Source of the DNA: Nocardioides scoriae
GTDB lineage: Bacteria; Actinomycetota; Actinomycetes; Propionibacteriales; Nocardioidaceae
Assembly (NCBI RefSeq): GCF_900104965.1
Contig: NZ_LT629757.1
Location: 744,001 to 808,000 of the forward strand
DNA length: 64,000 nt
Direction: 5' to 3'
In this document: positions 30,684 to 39,359 of the stretch, in pieces
Position numbering within the stretch: position 1 is the first letter of the stretch
Layout: every line of letters starts with the position of its first letter
Position numbers and translations under genes: made by a program
The notes under the pieces: model-generated
Seen by the model: only the letters and a program-made list of their open reading frames with translations
Told to the model about the DNA's origin: nothing
The model's database searches: none

Positions 30684-31769
30684 GTGACCCACACGCCCGT
30701 CCCGCTGTCCCCCCTCGTCCTCCCGCCGGAGCGGGCGGCCGTCGCGGAGCGCCTGGTGCTGCGTGCGCAGGCAACGGCCGCGGCGCCCGACCGCGTCGCC
30801 GCCGCGCTCGACCTGGCTCGCGACCTCAGCACCGAGGTGGCGCCGCCCGCGCTGGGGGACACGGCCCGCAGCTGGGAGGTGCTGGCGACCCTGGGCGCGG
30901 TCGACCTCACCGTCGCCCGCGCGGTCGAGCCGCACCTCGACGCGCTCGCGATCCTCGACCAGGCGCGCCGCGAGGGCCGGCCGCGCCCCGACGACGCCGC
31001 TGTGGCCGGCGCCACGTGGGGGGTGTACGCCGCGGAGGGTCCCGAGCGGCTCCGGGCCGAGCCGGACGGCGACGGCTGGCGGCTGAGCGGCCCCAAGGCG
31101 TGGTGCTCCCTCGCGGCCCGGGTCTCGCACGCGCTGGTGACGGCGTGGGTCGACGACGAGCGCCGCGGGCTCTTCGCGGTCGAGCTGCGCGGCCCCGGCG
31201 TGCGCCTGGACGAGGACGGCCCGGCCTGGGTCGCACGCGGGCTGGCGGAGGTGGTGAGCACCGGCCTGGTCATGGACGGCGCCGCCGCCCGGGCCGTGGG
31301 CGGCCCCGGGTGGTACCTCGATCGCCCCGGCTTCGCCTGGGGCGGGGCCGGCGTCGCGGCGGTCTGGTACGGCGGCGCCGTGGGCGTCGCGCGCCGGCTG
31401 CGGGCCGCCGCCACGCGCCGGGAGCCGGACCAGGTGGCGCTGCTGCACCTGGGGGCGATCGATGCGGCGCTGGGCGGGGCGCGGGCGCTGCTCGCCGAGG
31501 CGGCCGCGCAGGCCGACGGGGCCGGGGGACCCGCGGGCCGGGACGGGCCCGCCGTGGTCGCGGCCCGCGTCCGCCAGGGCGTGGCCGACGCCGCCGCCGA
31601 GGTGCTCGACCGGACCGGCCGCGCCTTGGGCCCGGGTCCGCTGGCGACCGACGAGGAGCACGCCCGCCGGGTGGCCGACCTGGAGCTCTACCTGCGCCAG
31701 CACCACGGCGAGCGGGACCTCGCGCAGCTGGGCCGGCTGCTGCTCGACCAGGGGTCGACGTCGTGGTGA
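30684..31769 (+). CDS. Acyl-CoA dehydrogenase-like flavoprotein
   Basis: FAD-dependent acyl-CoA dehydrogenase-family protein, 361 residues and slightly shorter than the usual 380-400. The N-terminal helical domain, the middle beta domain (DGDGWRLSGPKAWCSLAARVSHALVTA) and the C-terminal helical domain (ARRLRAAATRREPDQVALLHLGAID) are recognisable. I cannot place the catalytic base with certainty. GTG 30684 follows an antisense-looking extension. The stop overlaps the next gene's GTG (GTGA), tying it to a PIG-L/methyltransferase fusion and a glycosyltransferase, which suggests work on an acylated glycoside rather than beta-oxidation. Confidence 0.78.
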   Translation: MTHTPVPLSPLVLPPERAAVAERLVLRAQATAAAPDRVAAALDLARDLSTEVAPPALGDTARSWEVLATLGAVDLTVARAVEPHLDALAILDQARREGRPRPDDAAVAGATWGVYAAEGPERLRAEPDGDGWRLSGPKAWCSLAARVSHALVTAWVDDERRGLFAVELRGPGVRLDEDGPAWVARGLAEVVSTGLVMDGAAARAVGGPGWYLDRPGFAWGGAGVAAVWYGGAVGVARRLRAAATRREPDQVALLHLGAIDAALGGARALLAEAAAQADGAGGPAGRDGPAVVAARVRQGVADAAAEVLDRTGRALGPGPLATDEEHARRVADLELYLRQHHGERDLAQLGRLLLDQGSTSW

Positions 31770-33133
31770 CCCCGCCGGAGTTCACCCACGTCTCCGAGGG
31801 GACCAGCGCCCGGGCCTGGCGCCACGACGAGCGCTGGGCCTCGGGCGAGCCGCTGCACCTCGACGGCTTCTCGCACGTCGTGGTGGTCGCGGCCCATCCC
31901 GACGACGAGTCGCTGGGCGCCGGCGGGCTCACGGCGCTGGCCCGGTCCCGGGGGCTCGCGGTCACGCTGGTGTGCGCCACCGACGGCGAGGGGTCCCACC
32001 CCGGGTCCACCACGACCACGCCCGAGCAGCTGGCCCTGGTCCGCGCGGCCGAGGCGGTGGCGGCGGCCCGGGAGCTCGGCGTCGACGAGGACCGGCTGCA
32101 GCGGCTGGGCCTGCCCGATGGCGAGGTGGCGGCCCACCAGGAGGAGCTGACCCGGCGGCTGGTCGAGACCGTGGGCGGTCCGGCCACCGACGGCCGGCCC
32201 GCGCTGCTGGTGGCCCCCTGGCGGCGCGACGGCCACCCCGACCACGAGGCCGCCGGGCGCGCGGCGGCCGCGGCGGCGCGGCGCACCGATGCCGAGCTGT
32301 GGGAGTTCCCGGTGTGGTTCTGGCACTGGGGCTCGCCTGCCGAGGCGCCGTGGGAGGAGCTGCGGCCGCTGCCGCTGGACGGCCCGGCGGTCCAGGCCAA
32401 GCTCCGCGCCGTCGCCCGGCACCGCAGCCAGGTCGCCCCGCTCTCGGAGGCCCCCGGCGACGAGACCCTGCTCGGCCCGCGGCTGCTGGAGCACTTCGCC
32501 GGGACGGTCGAGCACCTCGTCCGCACCGCCGGCGCCGACTGCCCCGACGACAGCCTCGACGCCCTGCACGACGAGGTGGCCGACCCGTGGGGAGCGGCGT
32601 CGCGGTGGTACGAGCGGCGCAAGCGCGACCTCGTGCTCGCCGCCCTGCCGCGACCCCGGTCGCGCCGGGTGCTGGAGGTGGGCTGCTCGACCGGGGAGCT
32701 CGCAGCGGCGCTGCGCGCGCGGGCCGACGCCGTGGTGGCGGTCGACCGGTCACCCGCGGCGCTGCGGGCGGCGCGCGAGCGGCTCGCCGACGCCCCGGGC
32801 CTGGCCCCGGTCGAGGTCCGCAAGCTCGACGTGCCCGACCAGTGGCCCGACGGGACCTTCGACCTGGTCGTGGTCTCCGAGGTCGGCTACTTCCTCAGCC
32901 CGCGGGCGCTCGACCGGCTGGGCCGGCGCATCGAGGCCTCCCTGGACCCCGACGGGGTGGTCGTGCTGTGCCACTGGCGCCACCCGGTGGTCGGCTGGGC
33001 CCTGGACGGCGACGACGTGCACCGCCGGCTGGAGGGCCGGCTCGGCGTCCCGCTGCGGGCGGCGTACGCCGACCGCGACGTCGAGGTCCGGGTGCACGCC
33101 GCCGACGGCTCGTGGCCGGACCCGACCCGGTGA
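31766..33133 (+). CDS. Fusion of PIG-L family deacetylase and SAM-dependent methyltransferase
   Basis: Two-domain protein of 455 residues. The N-terminal PIG-L/LmbE domain has the zinc motif AAHPDDESLGAGG near residue 35 and the second metal-ligand motif RRDGHPDHEAAG; the family removes N-acetyl groups from GlcNAc-type sugars. The C-terminal domain (about 265-455) is a class I methyltransferase with motif I VLEVGCSTGELAAAL and FDLVVVSEVGYFL; its length and form recall NodS-type N-methyltransferases. GTG 31766 overlaps the preceding stop; another GTG sits at 31763. Its stop overlaps the following glycosyltransferase GTG. A deacetylase fused to a methyltransferase suggests N-deacetylation followed by methylation of one amino sugar; this is inference. 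Confidence 0.82.
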   Translation: MTPPEFTHVSEGTSARAWRHDERWASGEPLHLDGFSHVVVVAAHPDDESLGAGGLTALARSRGLAVTLVCATDGEGSHPGSTTTTPEQLALVRAAEAVAAARELGVDEDRLQRLGLPDGEVAAHQEELTRRLVETVGGPATDGRPALLVAPWRRDGHPDHEAAGRAAAAAARRTDAELWEFPVWFWHWGSPAEAPWEELRPLPLDGPAVQAKLRAVARHRSQVAPLSEAPGDETLLGPRLLEHFAGTVEHLVRTAGADCPDDSLDALHDEVADPWGAASRWYERRKRDLVLAALPRPRSRRVLEVGCSTGELAAALRARADAVVAVDRSPAALRAARERLADAPGLAPVEVRKLDVPDQWPDGTFDLVVVSEVGYFLSPRALDRLGRRIEASLDPDGVVVLCHWRHPVVGWALDGDDVHRRLEGRLGVPLRAAYADRDVEVRVHAADGSWPDPTR

Positions 33134-33873
33134 GCGAGCGCCTCGAAGGCCCCGCAGGGGGTGGCCCGGCACGCCTGCACGTGGTGGTGCCGGCCCGCGA
33201 CGAGGCGGCGCTGCTGCCCGGCATGCTCGCCTCGCTCGACCTGGCCGTGCGGGCGCTGGCCCGCACCGCGGGCCCCGGGAGCCGGCGGCCCGTGGCCGTC
33301 GCGGCCACGGTCGTGCTCGACTCCTGCCGCGACGGGTCGGGCGAGGCCGTGGCGCGGGCCGCGCTCGCCATGCCCTGGCTGGACAGCGTCACCGTCGCGC
33401 TCGGGCGGGTCGGCAGCGTCCGCGCCGCCGGGGTCGAGCACGCCCGCGCCACGGCGGCGGGCACGCCCGCCGGGGACCTGTGGGTCGCGACCACGGACGC
33501 CGACACGCGGGTGCCGGTCGACTGGCTGCTCGGCCACGTCGCCGCGGCCCGGGCCGGGGTCGAGCTGCTGACCGGCACGGTGCGCCCCGACGAGCTGCTC
33601 GTGGCCTCGCAGCGACGGGCCTGGCTGGCCCAGCACGACCTCGTCGAGGGCCACCTGCACGTGCACGGCGCCAACCTCGGGTTCACGCTGGCGGCGTACG
33701 ACGCGGTGGGCGGGTTCGGCGCGCTGGCGACGGGGGAGGACGTCGACCTCGTCGAGCGCCTGCGCCGCCACGGCGCGCGGTCCCGGGCCACGGCCGCCAT
33801 CCCGGTCACGACCTCGGCACGCCTCGACGGTCGGGCGCCGGCCGGCTTCGCGGCGTACCTGGCCGAGCTGTGA
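33130..33873 (+). CDS. Family 2-type glycosyltransferase
   Basis: Nucleotide-sugar-dependent glycosyltransferase, 247 residues. It has the GT-A N-terminus (LHVVVPARDEAALLPGMLASL), a DXD-like TTDADTRVPVDWL near residue 121, and the acceptor/catalytic region VHGANLGFTLAAYDAVGGF followed by GEDVDLVERL. No membrane segment is visible. GTG overlaps the preceding stop (GTGA). With the dehydrogenase and the deacetylase/methyltransferase it makes a three-gene coupled cluster that may assemble and modify a glycoside. It is convergent with the dienelactone hydrolase gene. Confidence 0.82.
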   Translation: MSERLEGPAGGGPARLHVVVPARDEAALLPGMLASLDLAVRALARTAGPGSRRPVAVAATVVLDSCRDGSGEAVARAALAMPWLDSVTVALGRVGSVRAAGVEHARATAAGTPAGDLWVATTDADTRVPVDWLLGHVAAARAGVELLTGTVRPDELLVASQRRAWLAQHDLVEGHLHVHGANLGFTLAAYDAVGGFGALATGEDVDLVERLRRHGARSRATAAIPVTTSARLDGRAPAGFAAYLAEL

Positions 33874-33896
33874 GGTCACGCGGTGGGCGCCGGGCC

Positions 33897-34628
33897 TCAG
33901 GCGCGCAGCTTCTCCTCGAAGAACGCCAGCACCCGGTCGACGCCCTCCTGCTGGCGGTGCTCGGTGAGGGTGGAGTGCTGGCGTCCCTCGAACTCGACGC
34001 GCAGGAACGCGTCGCCGAGCTCGCGCGTCAGGGTCTCGAACCGGCGGCCGACCGCGACGTCCTGGCGGTAGCGCAGCCCCAGCACCTGGCACCCCCCGGC
34101 CGCCCTCTGCCGGACGGTCGCGAGGTCGGCGGGCGAGAGGTTGAGGTCGGCGGAGCGGCGGCGACCCACGGGGAAGGGCACCGAGGGCTGGGCCAGCACC
34201 GGGGCGGCGACCACCGGGTCGACCATCATGGCCAGCGCGAAGCCGCCGGTGAAGCACATCCCGAGCGCGCCGACGCCGGGGCCGCCCAGCTCGGCGTGCA
34301 GCTCGCGGGCGAGGCTGCGCAGCCACCCCGCGACGGGGGTGGTCTCGCCGGTGGCCAGCGTGGTGAACTCCCGGCTGACGCAGACCCGGCCCAGGCTGCG
34401 GGCGGCGTACGCCGGCGACATCGGCCGCCCGGCCTCGCCGAACAGCTCGGGCAGCACCACGGTGAAGCCCGCGTCGACGACCTCCTGGCCGAAGGCCAGC
34501 ACCTTGTCGGTCAGCCCCGGGATCTCGTGCACCACCACGACGCCGGGGCCCTGGCCCTGCCGGTAGGTGGGATGGGTCGTGCCGTCGGCGGTGTGCTCGC
34601 CGCGGGTCCAGCGGTCCAGGAGGCTCAT
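33897..34628 (-). CDS. Dienelactone hydrolase family protein
   Basis: Cytoplasmic alpha/beta hydrolase of 243 residues. The nucleophile motif GMCFTGG (Cys) is that of dienelactone hydrolases; VVVVHEIPGL marks the oxyanion region and FEGRQHSTLTEHRQ supplies a plausible catalytic His near the C-terminus. The substrate is unknown, since no aromatic ring-cleavage genes are nearby. ATG 34628 is preferred to an upstream GTG because the extension is not typical of the family. Confidence 0.83.
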   Translation of the reverse strand: MSLLDRWTRGEHTADGTTHPTYRQGQGPGVVVVHEIPGLTDKVLAFGQEVVDAGFTVVLPELFGEAGRPMSPAYAARSLGRVCVSREFTTLATGETTPVAGWLRSLARELHAELGGPGVGALGMCFTGGFALAMMVDPVVAAPVLAQPSVPFPVGRRRSADLNLSPADLATVRQRAAGGCQVLGLRYRQDVAVGRRFETLTRELGDAFLRVEFEGRQHSTLTEHRQQEGVDRVLAFFEEKLRA

Positions 34629-34699
34629 GTCCCCGATCCAAGCAGGTGGGAGCCCGGGCTGGCGGGCGTCGGCCCGCACCGGTGTGCGAGGGTCGGCCG

Positions 34700-35710
34700 G
34701 TGAAGGCGTTCCGCTGTCGTAGCTGTGACAACCCGCTCTACTTCGAGAACTCCCGGTGCGTCTCGTGCGGCACCCGGCTGGGCTACTCCCGCGACGAGCG
34801 GCTGATCGTCCCCGTCGACGACGCCGGGCGCTACACCGCGGCGGACGGCACCCCGTGGTGGGTCTGCCGCAACCTCACCCTGTCGGGCTGCACCTGGCTG
34901 GCGCCGGTCGAGGGCGGGCAGTGCTTCGGCTGCGACCTGACCCGGACCCGGCCGAACGACGACGACGCCGTCGGGCTGCGCCAGTTCTGGGCCGCGGAGC
35001 GCGCCAAGCGCCACCTCGTCGCCGAGCTGGACGTGCTCGGCTTCCCGGTCGTCGGCAAGCACCAGGACCCCGTGGACGGGCTGGCCTTCGACCTGCTCTC
35101 GAGCGTCGCGGAGAGCGTGACGATCGGCCACGCGGACGGGGTGATCACCATCGACCTCGCCGAGAGCGAGGCCTCCCACCGGGAGAAGCTGCGCGAGCAG
35201 CTCGACGAGCCCTACCGCACCATGCTCGGCCACTTCCGCCACGAGTCGGGCCACTACTACGAGTGGCAGCTGGTCGGCACGGGCGAGCGGCGGGCGCGCT
35301 ACCGCGAGCTGTTCGGCGACGAGACCCGCGACTACCAGGCCGAGATCGAGCGCCACTACGCCGAGGGACCGCCGGCGGGCTGGGAGGCGTCCTACATCTC
35401 CGGCTACGCCACCATGCACCCCTTCGAGGACTTCGCGGAGACCTGGGCGCACTACCTGCACATCTGCGACACGATCGAGACCGCCTCCGAGCACGGCCTG
35501 ACCACCGTCGGCACCGTCACGTCGTTCCGCCACTTCCGCGACGTCGTGGTGGGGATCTGGGTGCCGCTGGCGATCGCGCTCAACATGATCAACCGCAGCA
35601 TGGGCCACGACGACCTCTACCCGTTCGTGATCCCGGGGCCGGTCCTCGACAAGCTGGAGTTCGTCTCCACCCTCGCCGGAGCCGCCCGCCGCGACGGGGC
35701 GGACGCGTGA
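34700..35710 (+). CDS. Putative zinc-binding metallopeptidase (Peptidase_Mx type)
   Basis: Protein of 336 residues. Its N-terminus carries zinc-ribbon-like pairs (CRSCD, CVSCG and later CRNLTLSGCTW, CFGC), followed by a domain with a metallopeptidase motif HESGH inside FRHESGHYYEW (near residue 190) and a downstream acidic PFEDFAETWAHYLHICD that could supply the third ligand. No signal peptide. The substrate is unknown. GTG 34700 directly precedes the first Cys pair; GAGGGT lies six bases upstream. The stop overlaps the flavin reductase GTG (GTGA). Confidence 0.8.
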   Translation: MKAFRCRSCDNPLYFENSRCVSCGTRLGYSRDERLIVPVDDAGRYTAADGTPWWVCRNLTLSGCTWLAPVEGGQCFGCDLTRTRPNDDDAVGLRQFWAAERAKRHLVAELDVLGFPVVGKHQDPVDGLAFDLLSSVAESVTIGHADGVITIDLAESEASHREKLREQLDEPYRTMLGHFRHESGHYYEWQLVGTGERRARYRELFGDETRDYQAEIERHYAEGPPAGWEASYISGYATMHPFEDFAETWAHYLHICDTIETASEHGLTTVGTVTSFRHFRDVVVGIWVPLAIALNMINRSMGHDDLYPFVIPGPVLDKLEFVSTLAGAARRDGADA

Positions 35711-36264
35711 GCCGGGGCGAGGTGGACGGCACCGAGGACGACGACTTCGAGCTCCAGCTCGGCGACCACACCCCGGTGCCGCACGACCCGGGGGCCGCGC
35801 CGCGCGCCCGGCGGTTCCGCGAGGTGCTCGGCCACTTCGCGACCGGTGTCACCGTGGTGACGTCGGTGGTCGACGGCGAGCCGGTGGGGATGACCTGCCA
35901 GGCCTTCGCCAGCGTCTCCCTCGAGCCCCCGCTGGTGATGTTCTGCGCCTCGCGCAGCTCGCAGAGCTGGGCCCGGATCCGGACCTCGGGACGGTTCTGC
36001 GTCAACGTGCTCGACGCCGACCAGGAGGAGCTGTCGCGGGTGATGGCCAGCCGCGGGCACCGCTTCGCGGGCGTCGACTGGCGTCCCGCGGCGACCGGTG
36101 CCCCCGTGGTGGCGGGCGTCGCGGCGTACGTCGACTGCCTGCTGGAGGAGGTGCACCCCACCGGCGACCACGACGTCGTCATCGGCCGGGTGCAGGAGCT
36201 CGGCTCGCGGGAGGACGCCGAGCCGCTGGTCTTCCACCGGGGTGGCTACCGCCACCTCGGCTGA
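35707..36264 (+). CDS. Flavin reductase family (FMN-binding) protein
   Basis: Flavin reductase-like domain protein, 185 residues. After an acidic N-terminus of about 30 residues it shows the family pattern FREVLGHFATGVTVVTSVVDGEPVGMTCQAFASVSLEPPLV, then FCVNVL and VIGRVQELG. Such proteins usually supply reduced flavin to a monooxygenase; the partner is not obvious here, although an ssuD-type monooxygenase lies at 42688. GTG overlaps the metallopeptidase stop. Confidence 0.88.
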   Translation: MSRGEVDGTEDDDFELQLGDHTPVPHDPGAAPRARRFREVLGHFATGVTVVTSVVDGEPVGMTCQAFASVSLEPPLVMFCASRSSQSWARIRTSGRFCVNVLDADQEELSRVMASRGHRFAGVDWRPAATGAPVVAGVAAYVDCLLEEVHPTGDHDVVIGRVQELGSREDAEPLVFHRGGYRHLG

Positions 36265-36359
36265 GCCGGGCCGACCTCCGACCCGGACGATCCACACCGC
36301 CGCCGCGAGCCTGTGGACGACCGTTCGACGCGCGCGGCGACCCGGGCGACCCTGGAGCC

Positions 36360-37238
36360 ATGGACGCCCCCCTCGACCTGAGCCCGCTCGTCTCCCGGGT
36401 GCCGCTCGACCGTCCCTTCACCCGGGCCGCCGCGCTGGCCGCCGGGCTCGACCGCCGCTCGCTCGAGCGCGCGCTGGACCAGGGCGTCGTGCGCCGGCTG
36501 CTGCGCGGGGTCTACGTCGTCGCCACCGTCCCCGACGACCGGGGGCTGCGCGCCCACGCCCTGGCGCTCGTGCAGGGGCCGGGGGCCGTGGCGGTGGGCC
36601 GCACCGCGGCCTGGGTGCACGGCGTCGAGGTGGGCGAGTTCGACGCCTCGGGCCGGGTGCCGGTGGAGGTGGTCCCCGGCCACCGGGTCCCGGCGGCCGA
36701 CCGGCTCGAGCTCGAGGGTGCCCGGGTCACCACGCCGCTGCGCACCGCCCTCGACCTGGGCCGCCGGGCGCCGGCGCCGCTCGCCCTGGCCGCGATGGAC
36801 CGGATGCTGCGCACCGGCGACCTGGGCCACGTGGCGCTGCTCGCCGGGCTGGCCGGGGCGGGCAGCACGCCGGGCGTGGTGCAGCTGCGGCGGCTGGCCG
36901 TCCAGGTCGACGACCGCGCCGCCTCGGCGGCCGAGTCCGTGCTCCGGCTCGGCTGGCACGAGGCGCGACTGCCCACGGCGGTGCCGGGGCTGCCGGCCGC
37001 CACCTGGACCCGCCTGGTCCGGCTCGCCCTCGGGGTCGCCGACCGCCAGTTCGGCGCGGTGCTGGCCTCCCAGGTGGCGCGCGGCGAGGTCACCCCCGAG
37101 GACCTGGAGGACCTCCACGGCCGTGGGTGGCGGGTGGTCGTGCTGCCCGACGGCCGGGTGCTGCGCGGCGAGCCCGAGCTGTGGCGCCGCCACCTCGAGC
37201 GCGAGTTCCACCAGCAGCTGCTCGACCAGGTGGGCTGA
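36360..37238 (+). CDS. AbiEi-like winged-helix protein with degenerate C-terminal domain
   Basis: Protein of 292 residues. The N-terminus resembles the type IV antitoxin AbiEi winged helix domain (FTRAAALAAGLDRRSLERALDQGVVRRLLRGVYV), and the middle part the conserved VTTPLRTALDLGRR region. Actinobacterial relatives often end in a Vsr/DUF559-type nuclease fold; here the C-terminus has AESVLRLGWHEARLPTAV and a final GRGWRVVVLP strand but I do not see the acidic/Lys active-site set, so it is probably inactive. No AbiEii toxin gene is adjacent. Possible DNA-binding regulator or solitary defence remnant. Confidence 0.65.
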   Translation: MDAPLDLSPLVSRVPLDRPFTRAAALAAGLDRRSLERALDQGVVRRLLRGVYVVATVPDDRGLRAHALALVQGPGAVAVGRTAAWVHGVEVGEFDASGRVPVEVVPGHRVPAADRLELEGARVTTPLRTALDLGRRAPAPLALAAMDRMLRTGDLGHVALLAGLAGAGSTPGVVQLRRLAVQVDDRAASAAESVLRLGWHEARLPTAVPGLPAATWTRLVRLALGVADRQFGAVLASQVARGEVTPEDLEDLHGRGWRVVVLPDGRVLRGEPELWRRHLEREFHQQLLDQVG

Positions 37239-37286
37239 GGTGCGGGGGCCGCCGGTCGGGTCGCGCCGACTGCCAGCGAGGTCGGC

Positions 37287-38162
37287 TCAGTCGAGCGCGG
37301 CGATGGCCTCGTGCATCGTCAGGGTGCGCTGGGCGGACTCGACGTGGAGGTTCTCGACCATCTTGCCCTGGTAGGTGACCACGCCGGAGCCGCGACCGTC
37401 CTCCCAGGCCTGCAGGATGCCGCGGGCCTGCTCGACGGCCTCCTCGCTGGGGGCGAAGGCCGCGTTGGCGCCCTCGACCTGCCCGGGGTGGATGAGGGTC
37501 TTGCCGTCGAAGCCCATCTCGCGGCCCTGGCGGCACTCGGCGAGGAACCCGTCGGTGTCCTTGACGTCGTTGTAGACGCCGTCGAGGACCGCCTTGCCGG
37601 TGGACCGCGCCGCGAGCAGGGCCAGCGACAGCCCGGTGAGCAGCGGGGCGCGGCCGGGGACGTGCTCGGCGTACAGCTCCTTGACCAGGTCGTTGGTGCC
37701 CATGACGAGCACGCTGAGCCGCTCGGAGGCGCCGGCGATCTCCTCGGCGTGGAGCATCGCGCGGGGCGTCTCGAGCATCGCCCACAGCGTGGTGTGGTCG
37801 GGCGCCCCGTGGCGCTCGAGGGCATCGACGAGGGCGTGGACCGCCTCGGCCGAGGCGACCTTGGGCACCACGATGGCGGCGGGACCGGCCTGGCTGGCGG
37901 CCCGCAGGTCGTCGTCGTGCCACGCGGTGTCGGCGCCGTTGACCCGGATGGTCACCTCGCGGCGGCCGTAGTCGCCGGAGGCGGCCGCGGCGCACGCAGC
38001 CTCGCGGGCGTCGGCCTTGGCGTCGGGCGCGACGGCGTCCTCGAGGTCGAGGATGAGGCCGTCGCAGGGCAGCGACTTCGCCTTCTCCAGCGCCCGGGCG
38101 TTGGAGGAGGGCATGTAGAGCACCGAGCGGCGCGGCCGGAACTGCTCGTCGGCGGCGGCCAT
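37287..38162 (-). CDS. HpcH/HpaI aldolase / CitE-like CoA ester lyase (second of a pair)
   Basis: TIM-barrel lyase or thioesterase of the CitE/malyl-CoA lyase family, 291 residues. It has RRSVLYMPSSNARALEKAK, the metal-site LILDLEDAVAPDAK, TIRVNGADTAWHDDDL, VVPKVASAE, and the C-terminal FDGKTLIHPGQVEGANAAF. It should cleave or hydrolyse a 3-hydroxyacyl-CoA such as malyl- or citramalyl-CoA; the exact substrate is uncertain. The ATG overlaps the stop of the upstream paralogue (ATGA). The two are therefore made together. Confidence 0.87.
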   Translation of the reverse strand: MAAADEQFRPRRSVLYMPSSNARALEKAKSLPCDGLILDLEDAVAPDAKADAREAACAAAASGDYGRREVTIRVNGADTAWHDDDLRAASQAGPAAIVVPKVASAEAVHALVDALERHGAPDHTTLWAMLETPRAMLHAEEIAGASERLSVLVMGTNDLVKELYAEHVPGRAPLLTGLSLALLAARSTGKAVLDGVYNDVKDTDGFLAECRQGREMGFDGKTLIHPGQVEGANAAFAPSEEAVEQARGILQAWEDGRGSGVVTYQGKMVENLHVESAQRTLTMHEAIAALD

Positions 38163-39250
38163 CAGGCGCCCGTCCCGATCGCGTCGTAGCGCTGCTTCAG
38201 CTCGGGGTCGACCGCCGACAGCTGCTCGGCGAGCTCCACCATCACCAGGCACTGCTTGAGGGAGGCGTCGTCCTCCATCTTGCCGTCGAGCATGACCGCG
38301 CCGGTGCCGTCACCCATCGCCTCGACGACCCGGCGCGCGTGCGCGACGTCCTCGGGGGCGGGGGAGAAGACTCGGTGGGCGATCGCGATCTGCTTGGGGT
38401 GCAGCGACCAGGTGCCGACGCAGCCGAGCAGGAAGGCGTTGCGGAACTGGTCCTCGCAGGCCACCACGTCGGCGATGTCCCCGAAGGGCCCGTAGTAGGG
38501 GAAGATCCCGTGCATCGCACAGGCGTCGACCATCCGGGCGATGGTGTAGTGCCACAGGTCCTGCTGGTGCGTGGCCCGCTCCCGGGCGACGTCCTCGGGG
38601 CTGGAGGACAGGGGGTCCTGCCGGACCAGGTAGCCCGGGTGGCCGCCTCCCACGCGGGTCGTCTTCATGCGTCGGTCGGCGGCCAGGTCGGCCGGGCCCA
38701 GCGAGAGGCCCTGCATCCGGGGCGAGGCACCGCAGATCTCCTCGACGTTGACCATCCCGCGGGCCGTCTCGAGGATCGCGTGCACCAGGATCGGTCGGTC
38801 CAGGCCGGCCTTGGCCTCGAGCTGGGCCAGCAGTCGGTCGACGTAGTGGATGTCCTCGGCGCCCTGCACCTTGGGCACCATCACCACGTCGAGGCGATCG
38901 CCGATCTCGGTGACCAGGGTGGTGAGGTCGTCCAGGCCCCAGGGGGAGTCGAGCGCGTTGACCCGGGTCCAGAGCTGGGTGGGGCTGTCGGGGCCGCCGA
39001 GGCCCTCGGTGCCGCGCGCGACCTCGACCAGGCCCTGCCGCGCGGCGAGCTTGTTGTCGGCCTTGACGGCGTCCTCGAGGTTGCCGAGCAGCACGTCGAC
39101 CGAGCCCACCATGTCGGGCACCTTCGCCGCCATCTTCGGGTTGCTGGGGTCGAAGAAGTGGATCGCCCGGCTGGGCCGGGTCGGGATCTCGCGGAGCGGG
39201 GTGGGGGCACCGACCGCGAGGGGGGCGAAGAAGTCCTTGGCGCTGCGCAT
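38162..39250 (-). CDS. HpcH/HpaI aldolase / CitE-like lyase (first of a pair)
   Basis: Longer CitE-family paralogue, 362 residues. It has SRAIHFFDPSNPKMAAK, LGNLEDAVKADNK (metal Asp/Glu), WTRVNALDSPW, VVMVPKVQGAEDI, ILETARGMVNVEEI, LGPADLAADRR and the family's C-terminal TWSLHPKQIAIAHRVFSP. On the minus strand TAGCGT ends seven bases before the ATG, so a leaderless transcript is likely. It differs enough from the second copy to suggest different substrates or a hetero-complex. No CoA-transferase or dehydrogenase partner is adjacent. Confidence 0.85.
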   Translation of the reverse strand: MRSAKDFFAPLAVGAPTPLREIPTRPSRAIHFFDPSNPKMAAKVPDMVGSVDVLLGNLEDAVKADNKLAARQGLVEVARGTEGLGGPDSPTQLWTRVNALDSPWGLDDLTTLVTEIGDRLDVVMVPKVQGAEDIHYVDRLLAQLEAKAGLDRPILVHAILETARGMVNVEEICGASPRMQGLSLGPADLAADRRMKTTRVGGGHPGYLVRQDPLSSSPEDVARERATHQQDLWHYTIARMVDACAMHGIFPYYGPFGDIADVVACEDQFRNAFLLGCVGTWSLHPKQIAIAHRVFSPAPEDVAHARRVVEAMGDGTGAVMLDGKMEDDASLKQCLVMVELAEQLSAVDPELKQRYDAIGTGA

Positions 39251-39359
39251 GCGCCGGACGCTAGCAGCGGGGCGCCCGGCTGGGCTGTGACCATCCCCAC
39301 GCCCGCCACGGCTGCGGCGGCGGTCCCCGTGGTGGGCCTGCCCCGGTGCCGCGCGACCC

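Noticed and set aside
29885..37238. Genomic island or mobile element
   Set aside because: The accessory genes interrupt the conserved order, but there is no integrase, transposase, flanking repeat or tRNA, and the base composition looks the same as that of the flanks.
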